Source: Colwellia sp. TT2012
GTDB lineage: Bacteria; Pseudomonadota; Gammaproteobacteria; Enterobacterales; Alteromonadaceae
Direction: 5' to 3'
NCBI RefSeq assembly: GCF_001440345.1
Contig: NZ_LJYX01000021.1
Location: 620,001-684,000, forward strand
Length of the DNA: 64,000 nucleotides
Numbering within the stretch: position 1 is the stretch's first letter; every line of letters begins with the position of its first letter. Made by a program: the position numbers and the translations under genes. Below the pieces are notes generated by a model. That model was not told the DNA's origin and searched no databases. It saw nothing but the letters and a program-made list of their open reading frames with translations. This document shows, piece after piece, positions 13,622-22,433 of the stretch.

Positions 13622-13650
13622 ATTATAATTTTTCCCTTGTAAAGATTCAA
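13622..13650 (-). promoter_or_regulatory. Sigma-70 promoter of rplJL-rpoBC
   Basis: On the minus strand TTGAAT (13650-13645) is followed after 17 bases by a perfect TATAAT (13627-13622). It lies between rplA and rplJ, where E. coli also has a promoter. Confidence 0.7.
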
Positions 13651-13700
13651 TACACGAAAATTTACTCAAGTATTTATAGGTAATAATTTACCGATAAATA

Positions 13701-14399
13701 TTAGTCTTGAGAAAGAGTCGATTGGTTGACGACAACGCCGGCACCCATAGTTGTAGAAAGAGAAACTTTCTTCAAGTATTGACCTTTAGCATTGGCAGGT
13801 TTTGCTTTTTTAAGCGCTTCAAGCAATGCTTCTAAGTTTTCTTGCAAATGTGCAGCATCGAAATCAGCCTTACCAATAGTGGTATGGATGATGCCGTTTT
13901 TGTCGTTGCGGTAACGGATCTGACCAGACTTGGCTTTTTTAACAGCGCCAGCTACATCAGGAGTTACTGTGCCAACTTTAGGGTTAGGCATTAAACCACG
14001 AGGGCCTAAGATTTGACCTAGTTGACCAACAACACGCATTGCGTCAGGAGAAGCAATAACAACGTCGAAGTTCATTTCGCCAGCTTTTACTAGCGCAGCT
14101 AAATCTTCCATACCAACAATGTCAGCACCAGCTGCTTTAGCTTTCTCTGCGTTTTCGCCTTGGGTAAATACAGCAACACGTACATCACGGCCAGTACCAT
14201 TTGGTAATACTGTCGCACCACGAACGTTTTGATCTGATTTACGAGCATCGATACCAAGATTTACCGCAACATCTACGCTTTCACGGAAGTTAGCAGTAGC
14301 AAATTCCTTTAATAAAGCAACAGCTTCTTTGATATCATATTCTTTTAATACGTCTACTTTTTCACGGATAAGACGAGCGCGTTTTGATAATTTAGTCAT
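13701..14399 (-). CDS. rplA: 50S ribosomal protein L1
   Basis: The 232-residue protein starts [16 protein letters not shown] and carries the L1 signature around residues 120-140 ([21 protein letters not shown] with [10 protein letters not shown] at the end). L1 forms the mobile stalk at the ribosomal E site and in E. coli represses the rplKA mRNA. It starts three bases after the rplK stop, so the two are translationally linked. Confidence 0.97.
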   Translation of the reverse strand: MTKLSKRARLIREKVDVLKEYDIKEAVALLKEFATANFRESVDVAVNLGIDARKSDQNVRGATVLPNGTGRDVRVAVFTQGENAEKAKAAGADIVGMEDLAALVKAGEMNFDVVIASPDAMRVVGQLGQILGPRGLMPNPKVGTVTPDVAGAVKKAKSGQIRYRNDKNGIIHTTIGKADFDAAHLQENLEALLEALKKAKPANAKGQYLKKVSLSTTMGAGVVVNQSTLSQD

Positions 14400-14402
14400 T
14401 GA

Positions 14403-14831
14403 TTAGTCCTCTACCACTAAACCCATTGAACGAGCAGAACCCGCAATGGTACGCACTGCAGCTTCCATAGAACCCGCAGTTAGGTCAACTTCTTTCATCT
14501 TAACAATTTCTTCAAGTTGAGCTGTAGTTACAGTGCCAACTTTTTCAGTGTTAGGACGACCAGAGCCGCTTTTTATGCCAGCTGCTTTTTTCAATAAGTA
14601 AGAAGCAGGTGGAGTTTTTGTTTCGAAAGTAAACGAACGGTCATTATAGACAGTAATTACTACTGGAACCGGAGCGCCTTTTTCTAAAGAATCTGTTTTC
14701 GCGTTGAACGCTTTACAGAATTCCATGATGTTAACACCGTGTTGTCCTAATGCAGGACCAACTGGTGGTGACGGGTTAGCTGCACCAGCAGCTACTTGTA
14801 GCTTGATTAGAGCTTGGACTTTTTTAGCCAT
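14403..14831 (-). CDS. rplK: 50S ribosomal protein L11
   Basis: The 142-residue protein begins [30 protein letters not shown], with the proline-rich N-terminal domain that contacts RelA, EF-G and thiopeptides. The C-terminal RNA-binding domain ends in [12 protein letters not shown]. It binds the GTPase-associated centre of 23S rRNA. It is the first gene of the rplKAJL-rpoBC block here and has its own promoter, in contrast to the usual position directly after nusG. Confidence 0.97.
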   Translation of the reverse strand: MAKKVQALIKLQVAAGAANPSPPVGPALGQHGVNIMEFCKAFNAKTDSLEKGAPVPVVITVYNDRSFTFETKTPPASYLLKKAAGIKSGSGRPNTEKVGTVTTAQLEEIVKMKEVDLTAGSMEAAVRTIAGSARSMGLVVED

Positions 14832-15005
14832 TTTAAAATACCTTTAGTTTGGGTAATTAACGCTATTTATTTAACACTAAGTCGGCATTGGCCAACTCAC
14901 ATGCAAATATTAAGCTTCCCTGTTTACAAAATTCGCTTTATAAAACAGTTACTTTCATAACATTTACCAGCGTATTTAGTGCGCGCTAAAAATAAGCGGC
15001 AGCGG

Positions 15006-15035
15006 ATTATATATTAAGCAGTAGTACCATTTCAA
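15006..15035 (-). promoter_or_regulatory. Sigma-70 promoter of rplKA
   Basis: On the minus strand TTGAAA (15035-15030) and TATAAT (15011-15006) are separated by 18 bases, followed by the GC-rich discriminator CCGCTGCCGC. The leader before rplK is about 165 bases long. Confidence 0.65.
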
Positions 15036-15047
15036 GTGCTTTTATTA

Positions 15048-15081
15048 CTAGACCAGTAAAAATGACTATTTACTGGTCTAG
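15048..15081 (-). terminator. Strong hairpin between the OmpA-family gene and the rplK promoter
   Basis: CTAGACCAGTAAA at 15048-15060 is perfectly complementary to 15069-15081 (13 base pairs, 8-base loop). It lies 25 bases after the end of the OmpA-family gene. The following minus-strand bases are TAATAAAAG, so the T-run is poor and termination is probable but not certain. Confidence 0.5.
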
Positions 15082-15105
15082 GCTAATGTTAATTTCGCCT
15101 AATAA

Positions 15106-16206
15106 TTAACGTTTTTCAGCCACTTGCTTGCTAATAGAAATACTTGCTTCAATTCTCCGATTATCATTATGTGCTACTGCCGTATCGGCTGGATTCATCA
15201 ATTTTGTTTCACCGTAGCCAATAGAGTTTAAGCGACTCATATCAATATCAAAATCATTAATTAACACAGCAACAATTGCTTGTGCGCGTTTTTCTGATAA
15301 CACTTGATTATATATTTCACTACCTAGTGCTGAAGTATGACCTTCAATGGTTAAATTTACATAAGGATAAGTATTCATAAACTCTGCAGCTTTTGCTACT
15401 TCACTTTTATACTCAGGGCGTACTTCACTTTTGTCATTCTCAAAGTTTACTAATAAGCGCATTGACTTTTGCTGCGCAGTAAAGATAGTGCAACCCTTAG
15501 CGTTTACTTTATCGATTATGGGTGTATTTGCACAATTATCTTGGTTATCAACTATGCCATCATTATCGCTATCTTTTATGGTACCAGCGGTAATTGCTGG
15601 CGCTGCAGGCTTTATTGTCATCACTTTAGTTGGCACCGTGCGCTTTATCTTTTGAGACTCGCGACCAAAGTAATAGATAAAACCGATTTTGCTAGAGAAA
15701 TCGGTAAAATGCTCATCAAATTGATAGTGGCCTTTTCCTTCAAAATACACCGCCATATCTTTCGACAAATAATGACGGTAACCGGCACCTAAAGCAGCCG
15801 ATAGATTTGATTTTTCAACCGTTAAAAAGTCAGCACCACCGACAAGATAAAAACTTTCTTTAAAAGGAAAATACAATAAATCTAAGGCAATACTTTTACC
15901 CGAAGATAAATCATAATTATGATGTTTAGCAACTGGGTTAAAATGTGTATACGATAGTCTAGTTTCGAAAAACTCAGATAAACGATACCCTGCTTCAACG
16001 CCTAAACCCGAGGCATGATCAATTGACGAATTAGCATGGCTATTATATAAACGATCTTCATCCGTTTTTAAATACATAGCGTGACCACCTAAGTATGCAT
16101 GACCAACAAGTGATTCAGCTGTTGCTTGCTCTGTAGCAGCCAATGAAAATGAAAATACTGATAAAGCAATGAATTGGCATAATTTTGATAGTTTAAATGG
16201 GCGCAT
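15106..16206 (-). CDS. OmpA-family outer membrane protein
   Basis: The 366-residue protein has a signal peptide (about residues 1-30, LALSVFSFSLAATEQA-like hydrophobic core) and an eight-stranded beta-barrel-type domain (about 33-180). A calcium-binding thrombospondin-3-like segment DSDNDGIVDNQDNC follows at about 212-226. A C-terminal OmpA peptidoglycan-binding domain (about 245-355) has IEGHTSALGSEIYN and the NDNRRIEASI end. It should tether the outer membrane to the cell wall. An AAGGAA ribosome site supports the start. It lies, unusually, between rplK and nusG. Confidence 0.88.
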   Translation of the reverse strand: MRPFKLSKLCQFIALSVFSFSLAATEQATAESLVGHAYLGGHAMYLKTDEDRLYNSHANSSIDHASGLGVEAGYRLSEFFETRLSYTHFNPVAKHHNYDLSSGKSIALDLLYFPFKESFYLVGGADFLTVEKSNLSAALGAGYRHYLSKDMAVYFEGKGHYQFDEHFTDFSSKIGFIYYFGRESQKIKRTVPTKVMTIKPAAPAITAGTIKDSDNDGIVDNQDNCANTPIIDKVNAKGCTIFTAQQKSMRLLVNFENDKSEVRPEYKSEVAKAAEFMNTYPYVNLTIEGHTSALGSEIYNQVLSEKRAQAIVAVLINDFDIDMSRLNSIGYGETKLMNPADTAVAHNDNRRIEASISISKQVAEKR

Positions 16207-16552
16207 TGAATAGTTTCCTTATATAAATCGTCTTAAGAAGTATTTCTTGTGCGCATTCTAAACTTTTTGAGTAAATACTCCACACAACTTGTGAAAAAAA
16301 TGTAAATTATAAGATAATATTGAGTAGTAGCAGCAATTATTACAGAACCAGCATGTAGATAATAAGTAATTCTCCGAGAGTTCAGGTTAACTCACCTTAA
16401 CAATGGCAATAAATGCATCAGTTACCGCAATTAAGGTATTACCAAACATTCGTTATTAGGCTATGGTGAATGCTATAAAAATATAATTTTACGGAAATAA
16501 CACCCTATTTACCACAGCCTACACTCATGTTGGCAAACTTATACTGCTGGCG
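16207..16552. other. Intergenic stretch upstream of the OmpA-family gene
   Basis: This AT-rich region separates the OmpA-family gene from the broken glucanase gene on the other strand. It presumably holds the porin gene promoter. I could not pick a convincing promoter, RNA gene or repeat in it. Confidence 0.4.
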
Positions 16553-16959
16553 ATGTTAGTGCTAGTCTCTGCTTGTAGTAGTCAACCTCAGCCAAGTAAC
16601 CCACCAAATTTAGCTAAAGCCAATATTTATATCACCAAGTAGCTTTCGATGAGCAAGCACCTAAGCAAGCGGTGGTTGCTTTACCCATAGGTGAAACAGC
16701 AAGTCGCTTCATCGTGTATCGAGTTTCAAACATTATTTTTCAAGGCCAACTTACCGCTCAACCAAGCTTTACCGAATGGGGACAAGGCACACACTATTAC
16801 CTCGCTGACTTTTCTTCGCTAAAACGCCGAGGTAAAATCCATATTGTGGTGAATACCCAAAAACAACAATTGCCTTCCTCAACATTTATCATCAAACCTA
16901 ATGCCTATTTTGCCCTAACAGCTAAATCAATCATTAACATGCCTATACAGATAACTTAA
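16553..16959 (+). pseudogene. Broken lipoprotein gene, N-terminal Ig-like domain of a GH9-type glucanase
   Basis: The reading frame from ATG 16553 gives MLVLVSACSSQPQPSNPP, an end of a lipoprotein signal with a lipobox cysteine, then ANIYITK and a stop. After a frame change at about 16640 it continues VAFDEQAPKQAVVALP, IIFQGQLTA, HYYLADFSSLKRRGK and FIIKPNAYFALTAKSI, ending at 16959. This pattern (NQVGY-like start, V-FQG-L, ADFSSL, F-I-NAY--LT) is that of the N-terminal Ig-like domain of GH9 cellulases. The frame break fits loss of about four bases. The whole catalytic domain is missing. The family call is from motif memory, not a search. Confidence 0.6.
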
Positions 16960-17006
16960 TAACAAATTGTTTGGTAGAGCTTTGTAATTAAAATAAAGCC
17001 CTGAAA

Positions 17007-17037
17007 CAAAAAACGCCTGCACAAGGCAAGCGTTTTT
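17007..17037 (-). terminator. Terminator after nusG
   Basis: AAAACGC and GCGTTTT flank an inner CCT/AGG pairing. On the minus strand the hairpin is followed by TTTTTTG. It lies about 55 bases past the nusG stop, ending the secE-nusG transcript before the broken glucanase gene. Confidence 0.65.
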
Positions 17038-17076
17038 ATATCAAATACTTTTTATATCAAATACTTTTTATATCAA
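17037..17076. repeat. Short tandem repeat, period 16, about 2.4 copies
   Basis: TATATCAAATACTTTT is repeated at 17037 and 17053, with a partial third copy at 17069. It lies between the nusG stop and its terminator. It is probably a replication slippage product. Confidence 0.7.
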
Positions 17077-17090
17077 GTAAGGCTAGCTAA

Positions 17091-17711
17091 CTAGCTGCCC
17101 TTTTCAACTTGACCAAATTCTAAATCAACTGGCGTTGAACGACCAAAGATAAGAACTGATACCTTGATACGATTTTTCTCGTAATCAAGCTCTTCAACCA
17201 CACCATTAAAGTCAGCAAATGGTCCGTCAATAACACGAACAACTTCACCCGGCTCAAATAATGTCTTAGGTTTAGGCTTGTCAGTTTCTGCAAGGCGCTG
17301 TAAAATACGATCCGCTTCTTTTTGAGTAATTGCCGCAGGACGTTCTTTAGTACCACCAATGAAACCAAGTACACGCGGTACACTTTTAACTAAATGCCAA
17401 GACTCATCATCAAGCTCCATCTGAACTAAAACATAACCTGGGAAGAATTTACGTGAACTTTTACGCTTTTGACCTGCGCGCATTTCAACGATCTGTTCAG
17501 TTGGTACTAAAATCTCACCAAACTTTTCTTCTAAGCCGTGAATGCCAATATGCTCAACCAATGTTTTTTGCACTCGACCTTCATAACCTGAAAAGGCTTG
17601 TACTACATACCAGCGCAACTTCGGGTTTCTATTTAATTGCTGTTCTGCACTCTCTGCAGCTGAAATTTCCTCTGGGACATTTTCTTCTTCAGACATATTT
17701 TCTTCAGTCAT
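17091..17711 (-). CDS. nusG: Transcription termination/antitermination protein NusG
   Basis: The 206-residue protein has an unusually long acidic N-terminal leader of about 30 residues ([21 protein letters not shown]). The NGN domain follows ([17 protein letters not shown] to about 150). The C-terminal KOW domain contains [25 protein letters not shown]. NusG binds RNA polymerase and couples it to Rho or ribosomal S10. E. coli NusG is 181 residues; the difference is the acidic leader. A later Met is possible as start, but the annotated start lies only two bases after the secE stop. Confidence 0.95.
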   Translation of the reverse strand: MTEENMSEEENVPEEISAAESAEQQLNRNPKLRWYVVQAFSGYEGRVQKTLVEHIGIHGLEEKFGEILVPTEQIVEMRAGQKRKSSRKFFPGYVLVQMELDDESWHLVKSVPRVLGFIGGTKERPAAITQKEADRILQRLAETDKPKPKTLFEPGEVVRVIDGPFADFNGVVEELDYEKNRIKVSVLIFGRSTPVDLEFGQVEKGS

Positions 17712-17713
17712 AA

Positions 17714-18094
17714 CTAAACCTGCATACCCGTAACTAAACTAACTAACCAGAATAGAACAGAGTCTAATCCCCAAAGTAGTAATGACATCAATAAAGTCAC
17801 TACTAAAACAATTCCTGTCGTTTGCACGGCTTCTTGACGTGTTGGCCAAACAACTTTACGTACTTCAGTACGCGCTTCTTTTGCAAATATAGCGGCATTA
17901 CGACCCTTTTCAGTTTGTAATGCAATTAAGCCAGCAACCCCAACCATTACGACAACGGTAACGGCTCTAATCAACGCTGATTCTTCACCGTAAACGTAAT
18001 TACCTGCAACAGCAGCAGCTAAAAGTAAGAAAATAACCCCCCACTTTAACGTATCGAAAGAACTGCTTGGTTGCTCTTCTGTACTTGCATTCAT
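17714..18094 (-). CDS. secE: Protein translocase subunit SecE
   Basis: The 126-residue protein has three hydrophobic segments (about residues 15-35, 40-58 and 95-120) and the conserved cytoplasmic loop [24 protein letters not shown]. It is the three-helix gammaproteobacterial type of the SecYEG clamp subunit. It is paired with nusG as in most bacteria and follows tRNA-Trp. Confidence 0.95.
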   Translation of the reverse strand: MNASTEEQPSSSFDTLKWGVIFLLLAAAVAGNYVYGEESALIRAVTVVVMVGVAGLIALQTEKGRNAAIFAKEARTEVRKVVWPTRQEAVQTTGIVLVVTLLMSLLLWGLDSVLFWLVSLVTGMQV

Positions 18095-18187
18095 AATTCT
18101 ATTCCGTATTTATCTACTTTTTTAATAACACGACTTGCTATCACAAGCCGATAAAACATAGGTAAGTTTACCTATATCTACACAAAG

Positions 18188-18264
18188 TGGCAGGGGTGGA
18201 GAGACTCGAACTCCCAACCATCGGTTTTGGAGACCGCTGTTCTACCAATTGGAACTACACCCCT
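18188..18264 (-). tRNA. tRNA-Trp (CCA anticodon)
   Basis: The minus strand folds as a tRNA: acceptor AGGGGTG pairs with CACCCCT, the discriminator is G and CCA is encoded. The anticodon loop CTCCAAA carries CCA. The D loop is one base longer than in E. coli. It lies directly before secE and has a strong upstream promoter. Confidence 0.95.
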
Positions 18265-18348
18265 ACAGATCGCTTATAAAGCACTCGTTACACTTACCGG
18301 GTAATCTTAGTTTTTGGGAATTAAGAGATACTCAAGAAGTGAGGCGCC

Positions 18349-18376
18349 ATTATACTCAGCCCAGTGTTTTACTCAA
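18349..18376 (-). promoter_or_regulatory. Promoter for tRNA-Trp, secE and nusG
   Basis: On the minus strand TTGAGT (18376-18371) and TATAAT (18354-18349) are 16 bases apart and followed by GGCGCC, a GC-rich discriminator typical of stable RNA promoters. The stretch 18377-18576 upstream shows nothing else I can identify. Confidence 0.65.
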
Positions 18377-18576
18377 GAAGTATTTGTTATATTGAGTAAG
18401 ATAGCACCTTACTGACCATTGTATCTGCCAATAATTAGTAAGTGATTATTTAAAAACAAGGTTTTGCCAATGAACAAGCCATGAAAGTGAGATATAGCTT
18501 TTAAAATGTCGAAGCAGAGCTGACAAAGTTCATCCGTTATAAAGGCTAAACTGTCTCTTATTGGTGAATTTTAGCA

Positions 18577-18605
18577 AAAAAAAAGGCCACGTTAGCGACC
18601 TTTTG
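18577..18605 (-). terminator. Terminator after tuf
   Basis: On the minus strand AAAAGGTCGC pairs with GTGGCCTTTT (with two G-T pairs) around a TAAC loop and runs into a long T tract. It lies about 50 bases after the tuf stop codon. Confidence 0.8.
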
Positions 18606-18652
18606 AATTTATAGCATAAGCTTGTTATTCAATAAATAACAGCAAATAAATA

Positions 18653-19840
18653 TTACTTGTCTAGGATTTTAGAAACAACACCAGCACCAACAGTACGACC
18701 ACCTTCACGGATTGCGAAGCGTAAACCTTCGTCCATCGCTACTGGGTTGATTAGCTCAACAACAAACTTCAAGTTGTCACCAGGCATTACCATTTCAACA
18801 CCTTCAGGAAGCTCTACAGCACCAGTGATATCCGTTGTACGGAAGTAAAACTGTGGACGGTAGCCTTTGAAGAATGGAGTATGACGGCCACCTTCATCTT
18901 TGCTTAAGATGTAAACTTCTGATTCGAATTTAGTATGAGGTAAGATTGAACCTGGAGCACAAAGTACTTGACCACGTTCAACGTCTTCACGTTTAAGACC
19001 ACGAAGAAGAATACCACAGTTCTCGCCAGCACGACCTTCGTCAAGAAGCTTACGGAACATTTCAACACCAGTACACGTAGATTTTTGTGTATCACGGATA
19101 CCAACAACTTCTACTTCATCACCAATTTTAACGATACCACACTCAACACGACCTGTTACTACAGTACCACGACCTGAGATTGAGAAAACGTCTTCAATTG
19201 GCATAATGAATGCAGCATCAATTGCACGCTCTGGCTCTGGAATGTAAGTATCTAAGTGATGAGCTAGCTCAAGTACTTTCTCTACCCATTTCTCTTCGCC
19301 GTTCAATGCACCTAAGGCTGAACCTTGAATTACTGGTAAATCATCACCTGGGAAGTCATATTCGCTAAGAAGTTCACGAACTTCCATTTCTACTAACTCT
19401 AATAACTCTTCGTCATCAACCATGTCACATTTGTTCATGAACACTATGATGTAAGGAACACCAACTTGACGAGATAATAAGATGTGCTCACGTGTTTGTG
19501 GCATAGGACCATCAGTAGCCGCAACTACTAAGATAGCGCCATCCATTTGTGCAGCACCCGTGATCATGTTTTTAATGTAATCAGCATGGCCTGGACAATC
19601 TACGTGGGCATAGTGACGAACTTCTGTATCATATTCGATGTGAGAAGTATTGATAGTAATACCACGTTCACGCTCTTCAGGAGCATTATCGATTTGAGCA
19701 AAATCTTTAACTTCGCCGCCGTATTTTTTAGCTAATACCGCAGAGATAGCGGCTGTTAATGTTGTTTTACCGTGATCTACGTGACCGATAGTACCAACGT
19801 TAACGTGCGGTTTGGTACGTTCAAATTTTTCTTTAGCCAT
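18653..19840 (-). CDS. tuf: Elongation factor Tu
   Basis: This is the complete 395-residue EF-Tu, with the G motifs [16 protein letters not shown] and NKCDMVDD and the C-terminal kirromycin/tRNA-binding domains ending in VVSKILDK. It lies directly after four tRNA genes, the thrU-tyrU-glyT-thrT-tufB order known from E. coli, so it is the tufB-type copy and is likely cotranscribed with the tRNAs. Its first codons are identical to the other tuf copy at the window edge. Confidence 0.98.
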   Translation of the reverse strand: MAKEKFERTKPHVNVGTIGHVDHGKTTLTAAISAVLAKKYGGEVKDFAQIDNAPEERERGITINTSHIEYDTEVRHYAHVDCPGHADYIKNMITGAAQMDGAILVVAATDGPMPQTREHILLSRQVGVPYIIVFMNKCDMVDDEELLELVEMEVRELLSEYDFPGDDLPVIQGSALGALNGEEKWVEKVLELAHHLDTYIPEPERAIDAAFIMPIEDVFSISGRGTVVTGRVECGIVKIGDEVEVVGIRDTQKSTCTGVEMFRKLLDEGRAGENCGILLRGLKREDVERGQVLCAPGSILPHTKFESEVYILSKDEGGRHTPFFKGYRPQFYFRTTDITGAVELPEGVEMVMPGDNLKFVVELINPVAMDEGLRFAIREGGRTVGAGVVSKILDK

Positions 19841-19916
19841 TTTAAAATACCTCTGGGTATAGAATTAAGTTTAATTTTACAAGATTTGAAATATCTGGAT
19901 AGTATTATCTAAGGAA

Positions 19917-19992
19917 TGGTGCTGATAGGCAGATTCGAACTGCCGACCTCACCCTTACCAAGGGTGTGCTCTACCAACTGAGCCATATCAGC
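19917..19992 (-). tRNA. tRNA-Thr (GGT anticodon)
   Basis: The minus strand folds into a 76-base tRNA with acceptor GCTGATA/TATCAGC, discriminator A and encoded CCA. The anticodon stem-loop CCCTTGGTAAGGG holds GGT. It lies 76 bases upstream of tuf. Confidence 0.96.
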
Positions 19993-20008
19993 ATACATAT
20001 ACAAAGAT

Positions 20009-20083
<75 letters not shown>

Positions 20084-20160
20084 TTACTCTATCTGATCAT
20101 CTCTGTTTTTTGACCTACTCTTATGTTGCAAAATAAGCGCCATAAGCATAAGTCGAAATA

Positions 20161-20245
20161 TGGTGGAGGGAGGTGGATTCGAACCACCGAAGGCTGAGCC
20201 GTCAGATTTACAGTCTGATCCCTTTGGCCACTCGGGAACCCCTCC
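20161..20245 (-). tRNA. tRNA-Tyr (GTA anticodon)
   Basis: This 85-base tRNA has acceptor GGAGGGG/CTCCC-type pairing, a long class II variable arm and encoded CCA. The anticodon loop CTGTAAA holds GTA. Confidence 0.96.
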
Positions 20246-20305
20246 ACATTGAGCCGATACCTTTTCACGGGTACCTTATATAAGCAAAGCTTAAATAAGT
20301 ATTAA

Positions 20306-20381
<76 letters not shown>

Positions 20382-20400
20382 ACTACATTAAGTGGTGCGA

Positions 20401-20429
20401 ATTCTAGTGTAATGTTTTGCCCCTGGCAA
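20401..20429 (-). promoter_or_regulatory. Promoter of the tRNA-tuf operon
   Basis: On the minus strand TTGCCA (20429-20424) and TAGAAT (20406-20401) are exactly 17 bases apart. The start point would lie about 13 bases before tRNA-Thr. Confidence 0.65.
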
Positions 20430-20545
20430 TAGCTAAATTGAAATATTTTGAACTTTTTAGCTGTTTATTGTTTGTTTGCTGATTTTTTATTCAAGGTATG
20501 GTTACTTTAACGGCTTAGCTGCATATTGCCGATGGCTAAAGTAAA

Positions 20546-20586
20546 AAATCCGCCATTATATTATCTAACTATATAATGACGGATTT
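20546..20586 (-). terminator. Terminator of the DUF2726 gene
   Basis: AAATCCG-C-CATTATAT pairs with ATATAATG-A-CGGATTT, with one mismatch in a 16-pair stem. On the minus strand it is followed by TTTTTTAC. It lies between the DUF2726 gene and the tRNA promoter. Confidence 0.7.
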
Positions 20587-20705
20587 ATTATTTTAGTGTG
20601 TTTTTCGCAGTTAAGCTATTTTAAGGCCCATTCTTCACTCTATTCTTTACACTATATAGTAGTGCTATTCTCTAATAAAAAAGTATAACTAAAAAGTATC
20701 AAAGC

Positions 20706-21389
20706 TTAATGCGATAATGACGTTGCTGGCATAGCGCCTAATTGTCCTGCAGACATTTGCGGTATCACAGGTGATTTTGGCTCAACTTGTGCTTTAGCCG
20801 CCGCTGAAGTTACTGCACCAACTGACTTATTTCTCGCTCTTATCATAGGAGCAGGAATGATACGCCCTTTTATTTTTGGCTGAGGGGCAAAGTTAGCCGC
20901 TGATTTACCTAACAAGCGGGTATGAATACATGTTCTAATTTCTTCTAGGGTATAATTCGCTTTTACTTTAATACGCAGATGTGGAATTGAAGCCGCGGCT
21001 AAACTACCACTGACAAACCAGTCTTTCTTTATTTTATAACCTCGCCCTTGCGTATCCACTAAATCAATGGCGCCCAGTAATTTCATGGTGCTGCGTTCAC
21101 AAATGACAAAGTCTAAGTATTTTGCTTCAGCACTTTTAGCCGCACTTTGGCTAGCTCGACTTGAAACACCATTACGAATAGTTACCACATCACTTAATTT
21201 CACTCGGTTTAATACCCGGTATTTTGTCCCTAGGGCTTGCTCAACTAAGTTTTGAAAGTTCTTTTCTGCCGGGGTAAATATTGCTTTTTTACTATCAAAA
21301 GGAAAAGGAAAGCTATTATCATTTAAACGACTAGCTAACACGGCAACAATGACCACTAAGGTAATCAAGGCAAATAATATCAATTCCAT
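20706..21389 (-). CDS. Membrane-anchored DUF2726 protein
   Basis: The 227-residue protein has one N-terminal membrane helix (about residues 2-20). A domain with the DUF2726 pattern follows (about 38-165): AEKNFQNLVEQALGTKYRVLNRVKLSDVV-like start, AKYLDFVICERSTMKLLGAIDL, and a late IPHLRIKVKANYT. This fold has been compared to nuclease-like DNA-binding domains, but the function is unknown. The C-terminal 60 residues are Pro/Ala-rich and basic, probably disordered. An AGAAG ribosome site supports the start. It appears to be a single-gene unit. Confidence 0.65.
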   Translation of the reverse strand: MELILFALITLVVIVAVLASRLNDNSFPFPFDSKKAIFTPAEKNFQNLVEQALGTKYRVLNRVKLSDVVTIRNGVSSRASQSAAKSAEAKYLDFVICERSTMKLLGAIDLVDTQGRGYKIKKDWFVSGSLAAASIPHLRIKVKANYTLEEIRTCIHTRLLGKSAANFAPQPKIKGRIIPAPMIRARNKSVGAVTSAAAKAQVEPKSPVIPQMSAGQLGAMPATSLSH

Positions 21390-21540
21390 ATACTTCTCCG
21401 GGATTCAAATTCTTGACGCTTTTCCTGATTCCAGAGGATAAACGCACTACTTAAGCAGAATTAAGCAGAATGTGTGCCAAAGTTAAAGATATTATTATGG
21501 GTTGTTCGGGGACGGTTTATTGGCGTGTTGTTGCAGAGCT

Positions 21541-21566
21541 AGGTGCAGCATAAAATTACTGCACCT
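21541..21566 (-). other. Hairpin after the dUTPase gene
   Basis: AGGTGCAG pairs perfectly with CTGCACCT around a 10-base loop, about 27 bases past the dUTPase stop. There is no clear T-run, so termination is only possible. Confidence 0.4.
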
Positions 21567-21592
21567 ATATATAGGTGGATATAGCGAATTAC

Positions 21593-22237
21593 TTAAGCGG
21601 GATATTTTTCTTCTAACGCTTTATATAACTGCTGTTGAAAATCATCGGCGCCAGCATCTAAAGTACTAACAAGTTTAGCTAACACCTCATTGTCTTCTTC
21701 ACCGTGCCATTCTTTAATATAACTACCTTCTTTATAGCCGTGATCTTGACGGAAAAAGTTTAGTGTGTTTTTGCCAACATATTGTTTAAAGAGCTCATCT
21801 AAGTCCATATTCATTAAGGACATGCAGTCAGCAAGGGCCTTAGCATCAAAGGTTTTATCGGTCACTGCTGCTGATGCTAAGTTTTCAAGTACAACTTTAA
21901 AGTCACTTTCGCCTGTGCCTTGATGTAATTCTTTCGCTAGATCGCGAGCAATAAACTCGGCACTATCGTTTGACATCAAACGTAAACTTAAACCAAAATG
22001 AAAGATATCGACCAGCTCTAATTGCACTTGAGCGATATCAATTTTTTGGTGTTTCCACCACTTCCAACCATGATGATCTAACATCTCGGCACATTCCACC
22101 CAAATAGCACGATACCACTCGTAGCCATTTTCACGCCAGGTGTCACTAACACGACTGTTCATCGCATCTTGCATAGTTAGCATTTGACTAATTTGCTTCT
22201 CAGCTTTAGAAAGTGCGTTTGATAGTTGTTCGCTCAT
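21593..22237 (-). CDS. Dimeric all-alpha dUTP diphosphatase
   Basis: This 214-residue protein fits the dimeric dUTPase family (MazG-like all-alpha NTP pyrophosphatases), which hydrolyses dUTP to dUMP and pyrophosphate and keeps uracil out of DNA. The metal-binding pattern WVECAEMLDHHGWKWWK followed by QLELVDIFHFGLSL (ExxE...ExxD) is present at about residues 48-85, and a later DHGYKEGSYIKEWHGEEDN segment completes the site. It is unrelated to the trimeric dut family. Confidence 0.8.
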   Translation of the reverse strand: MSEQLSNALSKAEKQISQMLTMQDAMNSRVSDTWRENGYEWYRAIWVECAEMLDHHGWKWWKHQKIDIAQVQLELVDIFHFGLSLRLMSNDSAEFIARDLAKELHQGTGESDFKVVLENLASAAVTDKTFDAKALADCMSLMNMDLDELFKQYVGKNTLNFFRQDHGYKEGSYIKEWHGEEDNEVLAKLVSTLDAGADDFQQQLYKALEEKYPA

Positions 22238-22433
22238 GTTTTTCTCAAGTTTTCTTAAATTATAAATTTAGTCGGCTATTCTGCCGTAGCTGATAGCCCA
22301 TGACAAGTTTTTGCTCTTTGTTTTGCTTAAAGAGTAACTTTATGACTATATTAATGAGGTAAAAGTAAATTTCACCGGCTGCTATTTTGTGGTACTTTCA
22401 CCAAAATATAAGCAGGTAGAAATAGGAGGATTT

